From: Pseudo-nitzschia pungens
Taxonomy: Eukaryota > Bacillariophyta > Bacillariophyceae > Bacillariales > Bacillariaceae
Assembly (NCBI GenBank): GCA_037355855.1
Contig: CM074759.1
Span: 4,092,001-4,156,000, forward strand
DNA length: 64,000 nt
Direction of reading: 5' to 3'
In this document: piece by piece, positions 54,343 to 64,000 of the stretch
How the letters are laid out: the number at the start of each line of letters is the position of its first letter
Numbering within the stretch: position 1 is the stretch's first letter
The notes under the pieces: generated by a model
Told to the model about the DNA's origin: nothing
What the model saw: only the letters and a program-made list of their open reading frames with translations
Databases searched by the model: none
Program-made: the position numbers and the translations under genes

Positions 54343-57048
54343 CTACTCCCCACAAGGGTAATGTGCTCGCGACTCCTCCATCATTTCAATTTCCTCTGGG
54401 GACAGGTGTGCCTTTACAATTTCCACCCTCTCGTTCGTGAGAGTCCTTGTTGTAATCAGTGCTTTTCTAACCTGCTCAGCCATCTTCTTTGCAACCACTG
54501 TGTCTTTCAGTGTGATATCCTCTTGTTCTAATTCTTTCAGTACAGCGTCATCCTCTTCAGTCCACCTTACTGCACCAACTGGAGGATCATCCTTCACTCC
54601 TACTATTGCAGTCAGTATGTCCTCTTTTTTCAGACCTGTAGGCTTTTTCCCGAGCTTCCACTTGTAAATTTTTTTCATGTCGTTCACCCGTAGCTTTGCA
54701 AAATCGGCGTTGCATGACTGAATTAGCGCTTTGCAGTCCGTTTGCTTCTTCACATATACCTCCGCTTTTGCCTTTGCGGATTTCATTGCTTCGATCTCTT
54801 TTTCGCGACGCGCTCGTTCGTCGGCAATGTGCTGATCGTGGCAGTTGTAAGGTCTCCCCCCTAGAACGATGTATTTCTTTCCCGCCGTATTTGCCTTTGC
54901 GATCGTATCTTGGATCGCGCGCGCCGTAGTTGCTTCCGATCTCGTAACTTGTTGCTGAATCCATGGTGCTTGCTTCCGAAATACGTCTCCGTCGAATCCA
55001 AAATTGATCAGCGTTTCGACCGCCGCTTCGTTTCGACGTTCGAGCTCCAATAGCTCCACCGTCGCTGGATCCTTTGCTTCGTTGATCTTTCCGTTTGGCA
55101 AAATCATCAGCTTGTGCACGACATTTTGATCTCTGAGACAGTTTCGTGTGAAGGGACTAATTCCAACCTTCTTCCAAAAAGATATCGATGTCGCTTGAGC
55201 AAAGCCAGCGTCAAACGCAGACTCTGATCTCGTATCCGTTCCAAACACCAATACTGGATAATCACTTGCGCGCAGCGACGAGTGCTCTAAAGAGCAGATT
55301 GCATGAAGCTTCGTCCTGTTATTGCGGAAGGCGGTCTTGAAGGGACTGTAGCTCCAGTCCGTAACTTGCGTGACATGAGTTGTGTTCGGTACTCCTGGAA
55401 ATAGTAGCACACCCTCTACACTCAGTTCCTGCAGGAGCGCTTTATTGAGACGTCCAGGACCCGAATCCAGGATTAGCAAGACCCATTTTCCGTTTGCTGG
55501 CTGTACGTCTTGGTACAACAGAAGCAGGCTTGTAAGAACATACTTACGGAACTCAATGCTGTCCATTCCTGCGCTGGCGTTGCAGTTAGCTGTGTGTGGC
55601 CGTTCAGTGACTTTTCCAAAGCCCCATGTTCCTTTGCAGGTCCCTGCACGATCCAGTTCATCGGTGAAAGCACGGGAGATCCGTTTACTCTCTTCCGTTG
55701 CCGCGCTGCTCTTCAGTTGAAAGTGTACTGGAATAGGATCTCCAGCTGTGGTACTTCCTCCAATCATTGTACACTGTGAGCTGCTTTTGTTTGCCTTCGT
55801 TGCACCCTTCGGTAGAGTTGCAATCACTGGATGACCGCCAGCACGACTGCAGGTTCCGTCGAGCGTCAGTCCAGTCTCGTCGACGTTGAGGATACGATGC
55901 AATTGGTCAGGCAAGAATACAAGCTCCCCCTTATGTCCGTTGAACCGTTCGACCTCCTTAGGCAAATGAGCAAATCCCTTTTCCACCAACAGCAATTTCA
56001 GGTTGCTAAACCACTCATTAATCATATTGTAAGTGGTCCACAGCGCCCTCCTCTCTTCCAGCTGTGAGTTGCTCTTATTCACTTCAATGCTCTCAGCAAA
56101 CTGGGCCTGCAGACGCCGGTAGAGACTACTGAAATGCTTTATAGAACAAGGACCCTTAGAAAGGCATGATTCCAAATCCTCCACGGCCTTCTTCCTGTTG
56201 GGCTTCTGTTTCATTTCAGCAGAAGACAAAAGGAAGGAAGTCTCCATTGCTGCAACCAAAGCTTCCTCTACTTCCTCGGGAAGAGTTGATGGTCTCCCCC
56301 GGCGTCCAGGACACAGACCCTTGTTCTTTTGAGTAAGGCGCCACTTCAGAGTGTCCTTCTTAATGTCAGTTCCATTCATTCTGTTCACCATATCACACGC
56401 CTCCTACAGCGAGATGCGCTTTGATCCAGGCTGCTCCTTATAAATCTTTTCTGCAGCAAGATAAGACTCTGCTGTTTTCTCCTTCTCCTTATGCTTCATT
56501 TTCATCTCATACATCAACTGGGAATGGCTTCTCATGGGCTTCTTCAATCCGTTCTCCTCCTTGGCGTCGCCATCGGCGTCAGCATCCGTGTCTGCGTCGT
56601 CGAGGTCAATTGTTCTCTTGTTGCCACTACTGCTGCTGGGCGTCGTGGTTGAAGTTTTGTTTTGGCTTTCACAGTTTTGGCAGAAATTACAGGAGCTCCC
56701 AACCTTGGTTGAAGCAGACGTCATAGGAGAAATCGATGGCGCCGCCACCGCTTTATCCATGGTGATCAACGACGGAACAGTGACCTCATTAATGTACTTG
56801 GTCCGGAGTCTAAGCACTCTTCTTTGGAGAGACTTGTTGCTGCGTTGTTCTTCGGTGAATCCAAAAATCCTCATTGCTTTGGCGGTAGTACACCGGTGCC
56901 CCCTATTGAACTTGTATATATTAGCCAGATGTCTTGCCGCCGCATCAGTTCTCTCACATATGGGTAGTGTGTATCCAGTCTTCAGTGATCCAACAGGCAG
57001 CACTGTCTTCCCTGGTGGAAGAACAGTTTCATTCCTATTTTCTTCCAT
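54343..57048 (-). pseudogene. pogo-like DDE transposase, one in-frame TAG
   Basis: One frame of 901 codons broken only by TAG at 56,404-56,406 (KRISL stop EACDMVNRMNG). The 682-residue downstream part begins with a psq/HTH-like segment, then has the catalytic Asp residues in LNVDETG (D171), LLILDSGPG (D309) and HVTQVTDWS (D345), spacing DD35D, as in DDE_1/pogo transposases. N-terminal 214 residues carry CNFCQNCE and an acidic tract. A Lys-rich coiled segment and SAP-like C-terminus (KKIYKWKLGKKPTGLKKEDI) follow. It would cut and rejoin the TIRs. If TAG is a genuine end, the element makes two proteins; a nonsense mutation is simpler. Confidence 0.85.
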
Positions 57049-57059
57049 TTTTTCCTTGG

Positions 57060-57500
57060 TTAGTATACAGTTCGATTCTCAAAAAATATAGCTCCAATCA
57101 ATCCGCAAATTGGAGGCCTTGTCTATTTTGATGTAATAGAGCTGTCTGAAGTGGTCCGCTCACGATCCGTCAAGGGGGGGGAGGAGATATTAATTTTCGC
57201 CGTTATTTGGACCGGTTTTTGCTTGTACTTCTTTAGGGGGGGTTGCTCAGTGTACAGTCCGTTTCTTGATAACAACACGTCCGATCAGTCCAAAAATTGG
57301 AGGCCTTGTCTATCTTTAAGTAATAGAGCTCTTCAAAGCGTTCCTGTTTGAATCCGTGGAGAGGGGACCGAGTTATTAATTTTTGCCATTATTTGGACCG
57401 GGGTAGTTTTTCGGACTAAAAAAAGACGCGATTTTGCTGCTGCTTTGCCAGTTTGATTCTCCGAACCAAGTGCTCCAATCAATCCGCAACTTGCAGGGCT
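57060..57500. repeat. Subterminal tandem repeats of the DNA transposon
   Basis: Two units about 190 bp apart (57,075 and 57,270) with AATTGGAGGCCTTGTCTAT, TAATAGAGCT and TTATTTGGACCGG, and a partial third near 57,465. Confidence 0.75.
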
Positions 57501-58109
57501 CCTTCCTCTAATAGTAAAGATGGAGACGCTGTAGAATCAGAATTAAGCTGGTGGTGGTTATGGAGACAGCTCTTAGTGGTGTGGTTGTTGAAATGGAGTT
57601 TTTTTTTGTAATTTCGAAGGAATTTTGTGGCCCGATGTAAGAAAAGGCCGGGCGCGCAAGAATAAGCTTATTGGGTATCATTGGAAACCTTGCGACCTTG
57701 CCATTTCAGTCATCGGGTATAGATTAGTGTCCAAGGTGTTGTCTTAAAGTGATTAGAGATACCAAAAACAGAGGACCTTTCAATGTTGCCTTAGCTCATA
57801 ACCGGTCGCTGAGAGCATATGAAGATATTCAAGGTGGGTGCTATGATCTGTGCCTCCCTTCCGATCGATTCCGATGTACCTCTTGGGAAGTACCTTGTAG
57901 TAACTAAGTGTATGCAATAGACCTTGAACAGTCCACAGTAGACTCACGATTTGCCAGGACCTTATGTGTTATTATTGTTAGGGCTTTCCCCTATTTTTTC
58001 AGTACGCAGTATAAGACGTTTATCTACGAGTCGATTCAAGTCAATCCCTGAAGATTGCTGACGAGCAAATATCAACGCAAGCAGGGTGAGTTTAGTTACT
58101 AAACCCTTA

Positions 58110-58872
58110 CCCCTTCTTATTATGACCCCTGGTTCTCATGCGACATCTTTGATGGGACTATCTTTGCATGGATTGGCTAAGATTTTTACTGTACCCCTTA
58201 CCGATAAACATAGCGCAGTTTGTTTTGCGCAGATTGATTTACCCTAACCTTACCGTAGCCCCTTGAAAAAACTGATGATACCCCGCATATCGCGCGTTTT
58301 TCTATTTTCCGACCGCTCCGCAATAACTTATTGCGACCCCTCCCGTAATTAAGGTTTACCTATGTACGAGGAAATACAATTCTTGCGCTGTCATCACGTA
58401 CAATAATCTTACCGTTCACTCTAACACAACATCACGAATCACGATGCAACTCAAGTAAGATTTACCATTAGTACCGTACCGTACGGTAAGGTTACGAGGT
58501 AAAGCGTGTTTTTATTTTTTAATTTAAAAAAAAAAAAATCGTTGGGAACTAAGGTTAAGTTACGACGTACAGTAATCTTAGTACTGTATTACAACAGTCA
58601 ACAACACCACATTATCTTTATGGTACCTTAGCTGAGGCCATCGTAGTGTACAATTCATTGTCCTTGTTTGGGTATTCTTCAGCACTGGGTTTCATTGCGT
58701 CACCTCCCCTACTAGCGGGAAGTTCTTCCGGCGGAACACGTTACTCTCGTCTCTCGGTTTGTAAGAAATCGGGTTGTCACGCCTCACGCCTCGGCTCATT
58801 CATCACAAGTCGTTCAAATTCAAAGGGAAAAAACCTTTAGAGAGATACAGTAAGCAGTCCTTTTGCAGCAGA
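58110..58872. other. Spacer upstream of the TBC gene
   Basis: AT-rich with GTACCGTACGGTA-like words (58,460-58,500), a poly-A run at 58,531, and a GCGCGTTTTTCTATTTTCCG block (58,291) that recurs at 11,960 and 50,762. No gene. The open frame continues upstream of the chosen TBC start to 58,774 without a better ATG. Confidence 0.5.
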
Positions 58873-61203
58873 ATGGACGCTTTTAGCAGTGCCGGGAAAA
58901 GTGATTGCACTACGAGCACTAATGTTGGGTCTTTTGGTCTAACGTCTCAGGTCGGTATGATCGTGCCCACAGTATCGGAGGAAGAACAGCAAGGGGTGAG
59001 GACAAACGGAGAGCATCTGGCATTGTTGCCCCGATCGGTTCGATGGCGCATCCAGCTCGGTCTTCTTCGCGATCCAACTTCCTCTGATGAAAATCATTCA
59101 AATATTCACGAAGAGGGAGGAAATCCGTGTTCGCTGCAAGCCGTCTTGGAATACAATAGGGACGTTGTTCTCCAACAAGTCGAACGTTTCAAAGAGCTGG
59201 TGGAAAAACATGTCGAAGAGAAACTAGATAAAGGAGAGAACTCAGAGCATACAGATAGCAACGATCTTGATAAGTCAAATGAAAGTGCAAAACCAAGCGA
59301 AATCGATCCCTTGACTGCAATGTTAATGGAACAAGAAGCGCAAGAAACAAGAAAGGCCGAATTGTACTTGAAATATCGTAAGGAAAGAGCACGTATGAAA
59401 AGGGGATTGGCGACAGAAGCTCGCGTTATTGAGAGCTATAGCGACGAAGTAGATCAGGCGTCGGTGAGTACCGTGCAGATTTGAAAAATAGTGGTCTTGG
59501 TGATTGAAGTCAATTCAGTTGCATCAGGCAATGACTTGGCTTTCTTCTTTTCTGGAATTCACAATACGGTACAGCTCAATCGTGAACCTTTTATGCTCTT
59601 CACTTGCGGTGTTTGATTGTGATGCACAAATCAACACGGCTTTGACACAACATGCTTTGGGTTGTACGAATCAACCATTCTGTAGCTGATAATAATTGAG
59701 AAGGATTTGAAACGACTGCCTCATCCGGCAGAGCCTAAACAGCCGATCACTGGAAACTTGTCGCCACCAACCAGCACACCAGAATCTGATGCCAGAATTA
59801 CATCGTTACGGGAAGTCTTGTACATTTATGGTAGGTGATCACGCTAGCCTTTCAACATGCTGTGTCCTTTCCTCAACTTCGAACTCGGGTCGATGGACTG
59901 AAAAGTGATGGAGAGGTTTGCAAATCATCGGTTACTTCAAACTGTTCTTTTACTTGTCTCATGTTATTTCCGTATTCTTGGTGATTTATCAGCGCAAGAA
60001 AACCCAGCGATGGGATATCGGCAGGGAATGCATGAAATTGCTTCCTATCTTCTTTATGTTTTGGAATTAGAACACCAAGACTATCCGGAACATCCGCTTT
60101 TTAATCCCATCTTACCAATTTGCTTCGCCCTTTTGGAACGAACCTTGGAGCAATTAAGGACTGCATACGATGCCTCTGGCGGTAAATCACTTCAACAAAT
60201 GTCCATAGCAATACTTGGCAAAATTCTCCAAAACAATCCTACGTTGTATCATCATTTGACAAATAATCCAAATATTCCTCCTCCGCCAATCTATTGTACA
60301 CGCTGGGTTCGATTGATGTTTTCAAGAGAAGTGGTTGGGTATGAAAATGTGTTCAAGCTTTGGGATGTTCTTTTCAGTTACAATAATGTCATGCAAGCAT
60401 TAGAAATCGCCTCTGCCAGCCGAATTCTTCTCATTAGTGATGCTTTGTTGCTTCCAGAAAACAATACATTAGACTTGTTAATGAATGTCCCACCCCTGTT
60501 AGACATTACGCCCATGACAGATACACTGGATCAACTGATGAAACAAAGAGAGAATGATCGGGCAATCAATTTGCAACAATATCAGAGGCAAACCATGGAA
60601 CCATTGACAAGTCAGAACCGGGAAACTACCAGCCGTTTAGAACAACCAGCACGGCAACGCCAATCTCCGTCATCAGGGGTCGAATCGATGTTTTCTTTTC
60701 ACAATATGCGACAGTCTTTGAATCAGAAGGGTGAATCGCTACGTAAAAAAATTATTACCACCACTGTTGAGTGGAAAGAAGCAGCCTCACGACGAGATAA
60801 TAATCTGGCCTTTGACCCACTTCTAGGTGTAACCTCGGTTATTCAATCAAGAAGTAAACCATCATGTTCAGGGAACGAAGGACAGGATGAGCAACAGTCC
60901 AACCTGGAAAGAGTTTACGGAGATTCTGCCATGTCCTCACAAGCTTTGGCTGATGCAAGAATCTATTCTTCAGCTTCGGCCAGTCTTCCTATCACGCCCA
61001 AACAGCATCAACATGAAATGTGGTCCAAGTTGTTGCAACAAAAGATATGGACTGTTCAGCAATTTCTATTGGATCTAGAATCCAAAGAGAATAAAGGATC
61101 GGTGCCTAGAGATGTATGGGAGGCCCTGGCCGACATGGATAGAATGCAACGTGAGTTACTCAACTACTCTCGGAGTGATATTGGTGGGGGGGCAGCGCAT
61201 TAG
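58873..61203 (+). CDS. TBC-domain Rab GTPase-activating protein, TBC1D5-like (3 exons)
   Basis: Exons 58,873-59,463, 59,686-59,830 and 59,993-61,203 join in frame to 648 residues; GT-AG introns of 222 and 162 bp restore VLYIYAQENPAMGYRQGMHE. The TBC domain spans about residues 50-430: LLPRSVRWRIQLGLL start, arginine finger in IEKDLKR (R207), glutamine finger in GYRQGMHE (Q256), then PPIYCTRWVRLMFSREV and FKLWDVLFS. Both fingers are present, so it should stimulate GTP hydrolysis on a Rab protein in membrane traffic. The position of the insert between domain start and fingers and the YRQGMHE motif resemble TBC1D5. Residues 135-197 are charged helix; the C-terminus is low-complexity with a final helix. 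ATG at 58,873 (MDAFSSAGK) is the first in frame before the conserved part. Confidence 0.9.
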
Positions 61204-61350
61204 AAAGCGTCGAATACTGATAGTTAAAAATCTGCTCTACTTAAAAAATCAACCAAAGAATGGCTCTCCTCACATCCAAGCAATAGATGGAGTGCCACAA
61301 TTTGAATCAAAGTAAGACTAGCTGGAATTCAGTTTCATTTAATTCTCAAT

Positions 61351-61488
61351 TCATTTTTCATCATCAGATCCTTGTTTTTTATTTGCTTCTAGGCGCTCTC
61401 GATTTAATCGGTTTATCTCCATTTCTTCCAAGATAGGTTTCCAAATGTAAATCCCGCTTGCCACTCCGATGAAAGATGCAACAGCCAT
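61351..61488 (-). CDS. Small single-pass membrane protein, unidentified
   Basis: 45 residues from the only in-frame ATG: MAVASFIGVASGIYIWKPIL membrane segment, then a charged tail (EEMEINRLNRERLEANKKQG). The frame stays open upstream to 61,572 with Arg-rich sequence (RCCRNRPYFRRRSN), which would suit a mitochondrial targeting peptide if an upstream exon supplies the start. Size and layout recall small mitochondrial inner-membrane subunits or assembly factors, but I cannot assign a family. Convergent with the TBC gene, 147 bp between stops. Confidence 0.5.
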   Translation of the reverse strand: MAVASFIGVASGIYIWKPILEEMEINRLNRERLEANKKQGSDDEK

Positions 61489-61572
61489 ACCTTCTAACGC
61501 GTTGCTTCTCCTCCGAAAGTATGGTCTGTTTCGACAGCAGCGGAGCCCGAGAGTTGAGTGTGCGGTAGTCAC

Positions 61573-63403
61573 GATTTTGAATTATTGATTTGTTGTCGTA
61601 TGCGTCGCGAACGTTGTGACGAAGACGAAAATCATCGAAACCATGCAGTGTTGAAATTGAGATCAAAACGAAAGCGGTTGGTTGAGAAGCAGCCCCATGC
61701 AACAAAATCATCAAAAGGGGAGCGAGAGTTTGCGGAACGAACTAAACTGAGCGCTGTGCATTATGTTTTCTCATACCCGAAACCAAGTGCCCTTTTCAAC
61801 CAGTTTGTTCCCGACGCATTCATTTTACACTCGATGCTAGCTGGTTGGTTCGCATGCGTCTATGTGCTGCTTGCAGATACGAGTTCTAAATTTGTTTGTC
61901 AATTACATTCTACTACGACTACGCTACCTACGCTACCGGTAAGATTACGATAATCTTAGTCTTTAACGAATTTCACAACAACTTACCACGCGAAGCGCAC
62001 GGAACCTTTTTTGTTTCGAGGAAAAAGAGGACCGTCAGCCGAATCAAAATCTTTTTTCGAATTTCTCGAACAACCTCCGGATTGACCCCTGCTCCAGAAA
62101 GCCCCTGACGGTCCCGGGAATTCGAAGGTTAGGTAAGAGTACTCTTACTCTTACCGTAAGATTTTTAAGCTCACTGTTTTAGGTTTTGCAGGGGTCAGTT
62201 GGTCGTGCGGCTTTAGACCGGTAAAAACCGTTTAATAGTGCTCCGTTCTCAGTTTTTTTTTAATTAAATTAGCATTCTACCGGTAAGGTTACTCTGCGAC
62301 TGCTTAGGGCAAGGCAAGGGACATGGGTCGAAACCACACTTTTGAAAAGTGCGAATATACACTTTTTTAACTTTGCTACTAATACTTACACTCCTACTCA
62401 CGGAAACTACCAACAACAACCCCAACAACCCCAACAACCCAACAATCCCAATCCCAACAACAACAACAAGAACCCCAACCCCAACAGTGTTAAGAGTGGT
62501 GCGGTCGAGGCGCAAGTGTTTTGGTGATTCGATTGCTGGAGAAGAAGAAGAACATGGGTAATGTATGTAAGGTTACCGGTACGGTAGTTTAAAAGTGTGG
62601 GTAAAAAGTGTGGATTAGACCTAAAATAAGTGTGTTAACGAACGGGTACCCAAGGGAAGTGCGAAAGGCAATAAAGGATCGTATGATCTGTACCATTGAC
62701 CCAAGCCTACCATTGTCCAGTGCCGTAGTGAACAGAGCTGAACAGTGAGGAATGAGCACGTACAGTAGAATATAGAGCAGTAGGCAGAGTTGCTAAGCAG
62801 GGATCTTTGGTATGGATACTATTCTCATTGTTTTCGCAAAGAGCAAGCCTTAAAGCTGTCTACGTGAATGACCGACAATGGCGGTCTGAGAAAAAGTTCC
62901 CACCCTTCCCACCCTTGCGATGCACCTTTGCAACTGCTTCTAGCATGGGAATTAAGCCCTGCTACATGCACTTGCATATGCGATCACACTTTCTCTCTAG
63001 CAGCTTTGTTAGCCTGCCAACCTATGTCTAATAGTTAGTATACCTATACATAGGACCACAGGTCCCATAGCTCCTAGGAGGGTTGGTCAACGAGCAACAC
63101 GACACCTTCAGACCGGTAGTTGCTGGCCAGACGAGACAGCGCCCGGGAATTGGGCGTAGCAGATTCGCAAGACTTTATTTGCTGCAGTGCTACTAGAAGA
63201 TGATAGTACGCTAGGGTTATTATTATTATGTACCGGTATCAAACGCAGAGCAATGGTGGCGAGAGCAAATGAATCATCAAAACCTCAATCTCCCGTAGCA
63301 ACACCGATAAGCTGTACAATACTGTACATACGATCAATTCCTGTATGGGTACCAGTAAGGTTACTCGGATACAATAGTACTTGAAAGTCCTTCTACCGTA
63401 GTA
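61573..63403. other. Intergenic, no supported gene
   Basis: A plus-strand frame at 61,600-61,953 begins MRRERCDEDENHRNH and is possible but unsupported. (CCCAACAA)n-type simple repeat at 62,408-62,487. GGTAAGATTACGATAATCTTA and TACCGGTA-type palindromic words are frequent (61,937, 62,570). TA at 63,402-63,403 is the target duplication of the terminal MITE. Confidence 0.5.
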
Positions 63404-63997
63404 CTTCCTCCGTTCCGAAATAAGTGTGCGCTTCTCACATACAAGCTTGTGTATCGATCAATTTTCAACCAATTCAAATGGTTCTTTTTGGGTTAAACTC
63501 TCTTCAACTAAGTCCTTATGCCTGGTTAGACACTGATAGGCTCGTGCTATTGGTCTGCCTTTCATTAGGACTTGAAAAGGGCCCGTTTTGCCCTAAAAAT
63601 GTGATTTTACCGGTTGAAAGGGTTCCACCTGGCATTTGAACCTCTAGGAAGGTTCTTTGGAAAGCTGAGACACTAAACTTTTGTCTTGCAATAGGTGATA
63701 GAAACAAGAAGAGAGTTCTTGTCTTCCGTTTTATCGTCCAAAGATAGCCTATTTTTCGTGTCGATTGATTCATTAAAATTAATTAATTCTCGTATTTTGC
63801 GTGATAACACTAAGGCTAGTTATTTTTGTTGTGTGTGTTAATTATTTAATTTTGTGTGTGTTTTAGTGTGTTTTTTGCACGATGCGCACCTATTTTACTT
63901 CTGTAGTACAACTTTTACATAATTTCTACTCAAACGAACAGTTAATTGGGAACGCACACGTTTGGGTCATCGCACAGTTATTTCGGAACGGAGGAAG
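63404..63997. mobile_element. Stowaway-like MITE (594 bp), TA duplication
   Basis: Ends CTTCCTCCGTTCCGAAATAA at 63,404 and the inverse at 63,978-63,997; the inverted repeats extend to 27 bp with one mismatch. Flanked by TA at 63,402-63,403 and 63,998-63,999. The terminus closely resembles the CTCCCTCCGTTCC ends of plant Stowaway (Tc1/mariner) MITEs. No transposase. Confidence 0.85.
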
Positions 63998-64000
63998 TAC

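Larger units (their letters stand above)
54071..58107 (-). mobile_element. pogo/Tc1-like DNA transposon (4,037 bp, TA duplication)
   Basis: Terminal inverted repeats of 22 bp (AGGGTTTAGTAACTAAA then TCAC, one mismatch) at 54,071-54,092 and 58,086-58,107, each next to TA (54,069-54,070 and 58,108-58,109). It encodes a DDE transposase on the minus strand. The right interior has tandem repeats and an R1-related block, so the element may have gained sequence. Confidence 0.85.

Noticed and set aside
61558..61953. Plus-strand ORF of 131 codons divergent from the small membrane ORF
   Set aside because: No recognisable domain, ends in simple TTTTLPTLP sequence, and lies in DNA rich in short palindromic words; too weak to call.
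1..64000. tRNA and rRNA genes
   Set aside because: No clover-leaf with a GGTTCGAATCC-type T-loop or rRNA core sequence was seen by eye; a tRNAscan run would be needed to exclude degenerate ones.

Overview
The window looks like a repeat-rich region of a eukaryotic nuclear genome, most plausibly a stramenopile alga such as a diatom. The two clear host genes have short GT-AG introns (102-222 bp), intergenic DNA is long, and LTR retrotransposons, LINEs, a DDE transposon and MITEs dominate. The lineage call is inference; no organellar or rRNA marker is present. I saw no tRNA, rRNA or CRISPR. All boundaries were read by eye.

Layout. 1-3,943: minus-strand LINE (LINE-0) cut by the window edge, joined to a truncated gag-bearing LTR element (E0, to 5,801), then a CCCCCC-rich minisatellite. 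6,839-11,725: Ty3/gypsy element F (TSD CATGT), interrupted at 8,049-10,065 by a 2-kb non-coding retroposon (D'). 12,217-17,325: gypsy-like element G (identical-looking LTRs, TSD GACAC) inside a GTGTCA-type palindromic satellite. 19,868-23,049: five-exon gene for a secreted ankyrin-repeat protein. 24,482-24,853 plus 50,823-51,439: two halves of a probable host gene separated by a 25-kb nest of retroelements. 53,454-58,107: a MITE and a 4-kb pogo-like DNA transposon with TA duplications. 58,873-61,203: a TBC-domain RabGAP gene. 61,351-61,488: a small membrane-protein ORF. 63,404-63,997: a Stowaway-like MITE ending 3 bp from the window end.

The nest can be dated by its target-site duplications. 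A 5'-truncated LINE transcript (B plus C, apparently one read-through RNA) landed at 24,939. A very long LINE (A, about 13 kb without insertions) then jumped into B (18-bp TSD), and retroposon D jumped into C (17-bp TSD). LTR elements E1 (TSD GATGC) and E2 (3' end deleted) later jumped into LINE A.

The elements appear to form an interacting community. LINE A and the non-coding D elements share their 5' 500 bp, arrays of stem-loops in the 5' UTR, and a two-hairpin 3' end followed by an ATT tail, so D probably moves on a LINE A-type machinery. The gag-only E elements share LTR termini and polypurine tract with pol-bearing F, so F-type pol probably mobilises E. A 160-bp inverted-repeat-rich module is present in E, in G and, in opposite orientation, in the 5' UTR of LINE A. 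Most element ORFs carry one or a few in-frame stops; where copies can be compared, several are C-to-T changes.
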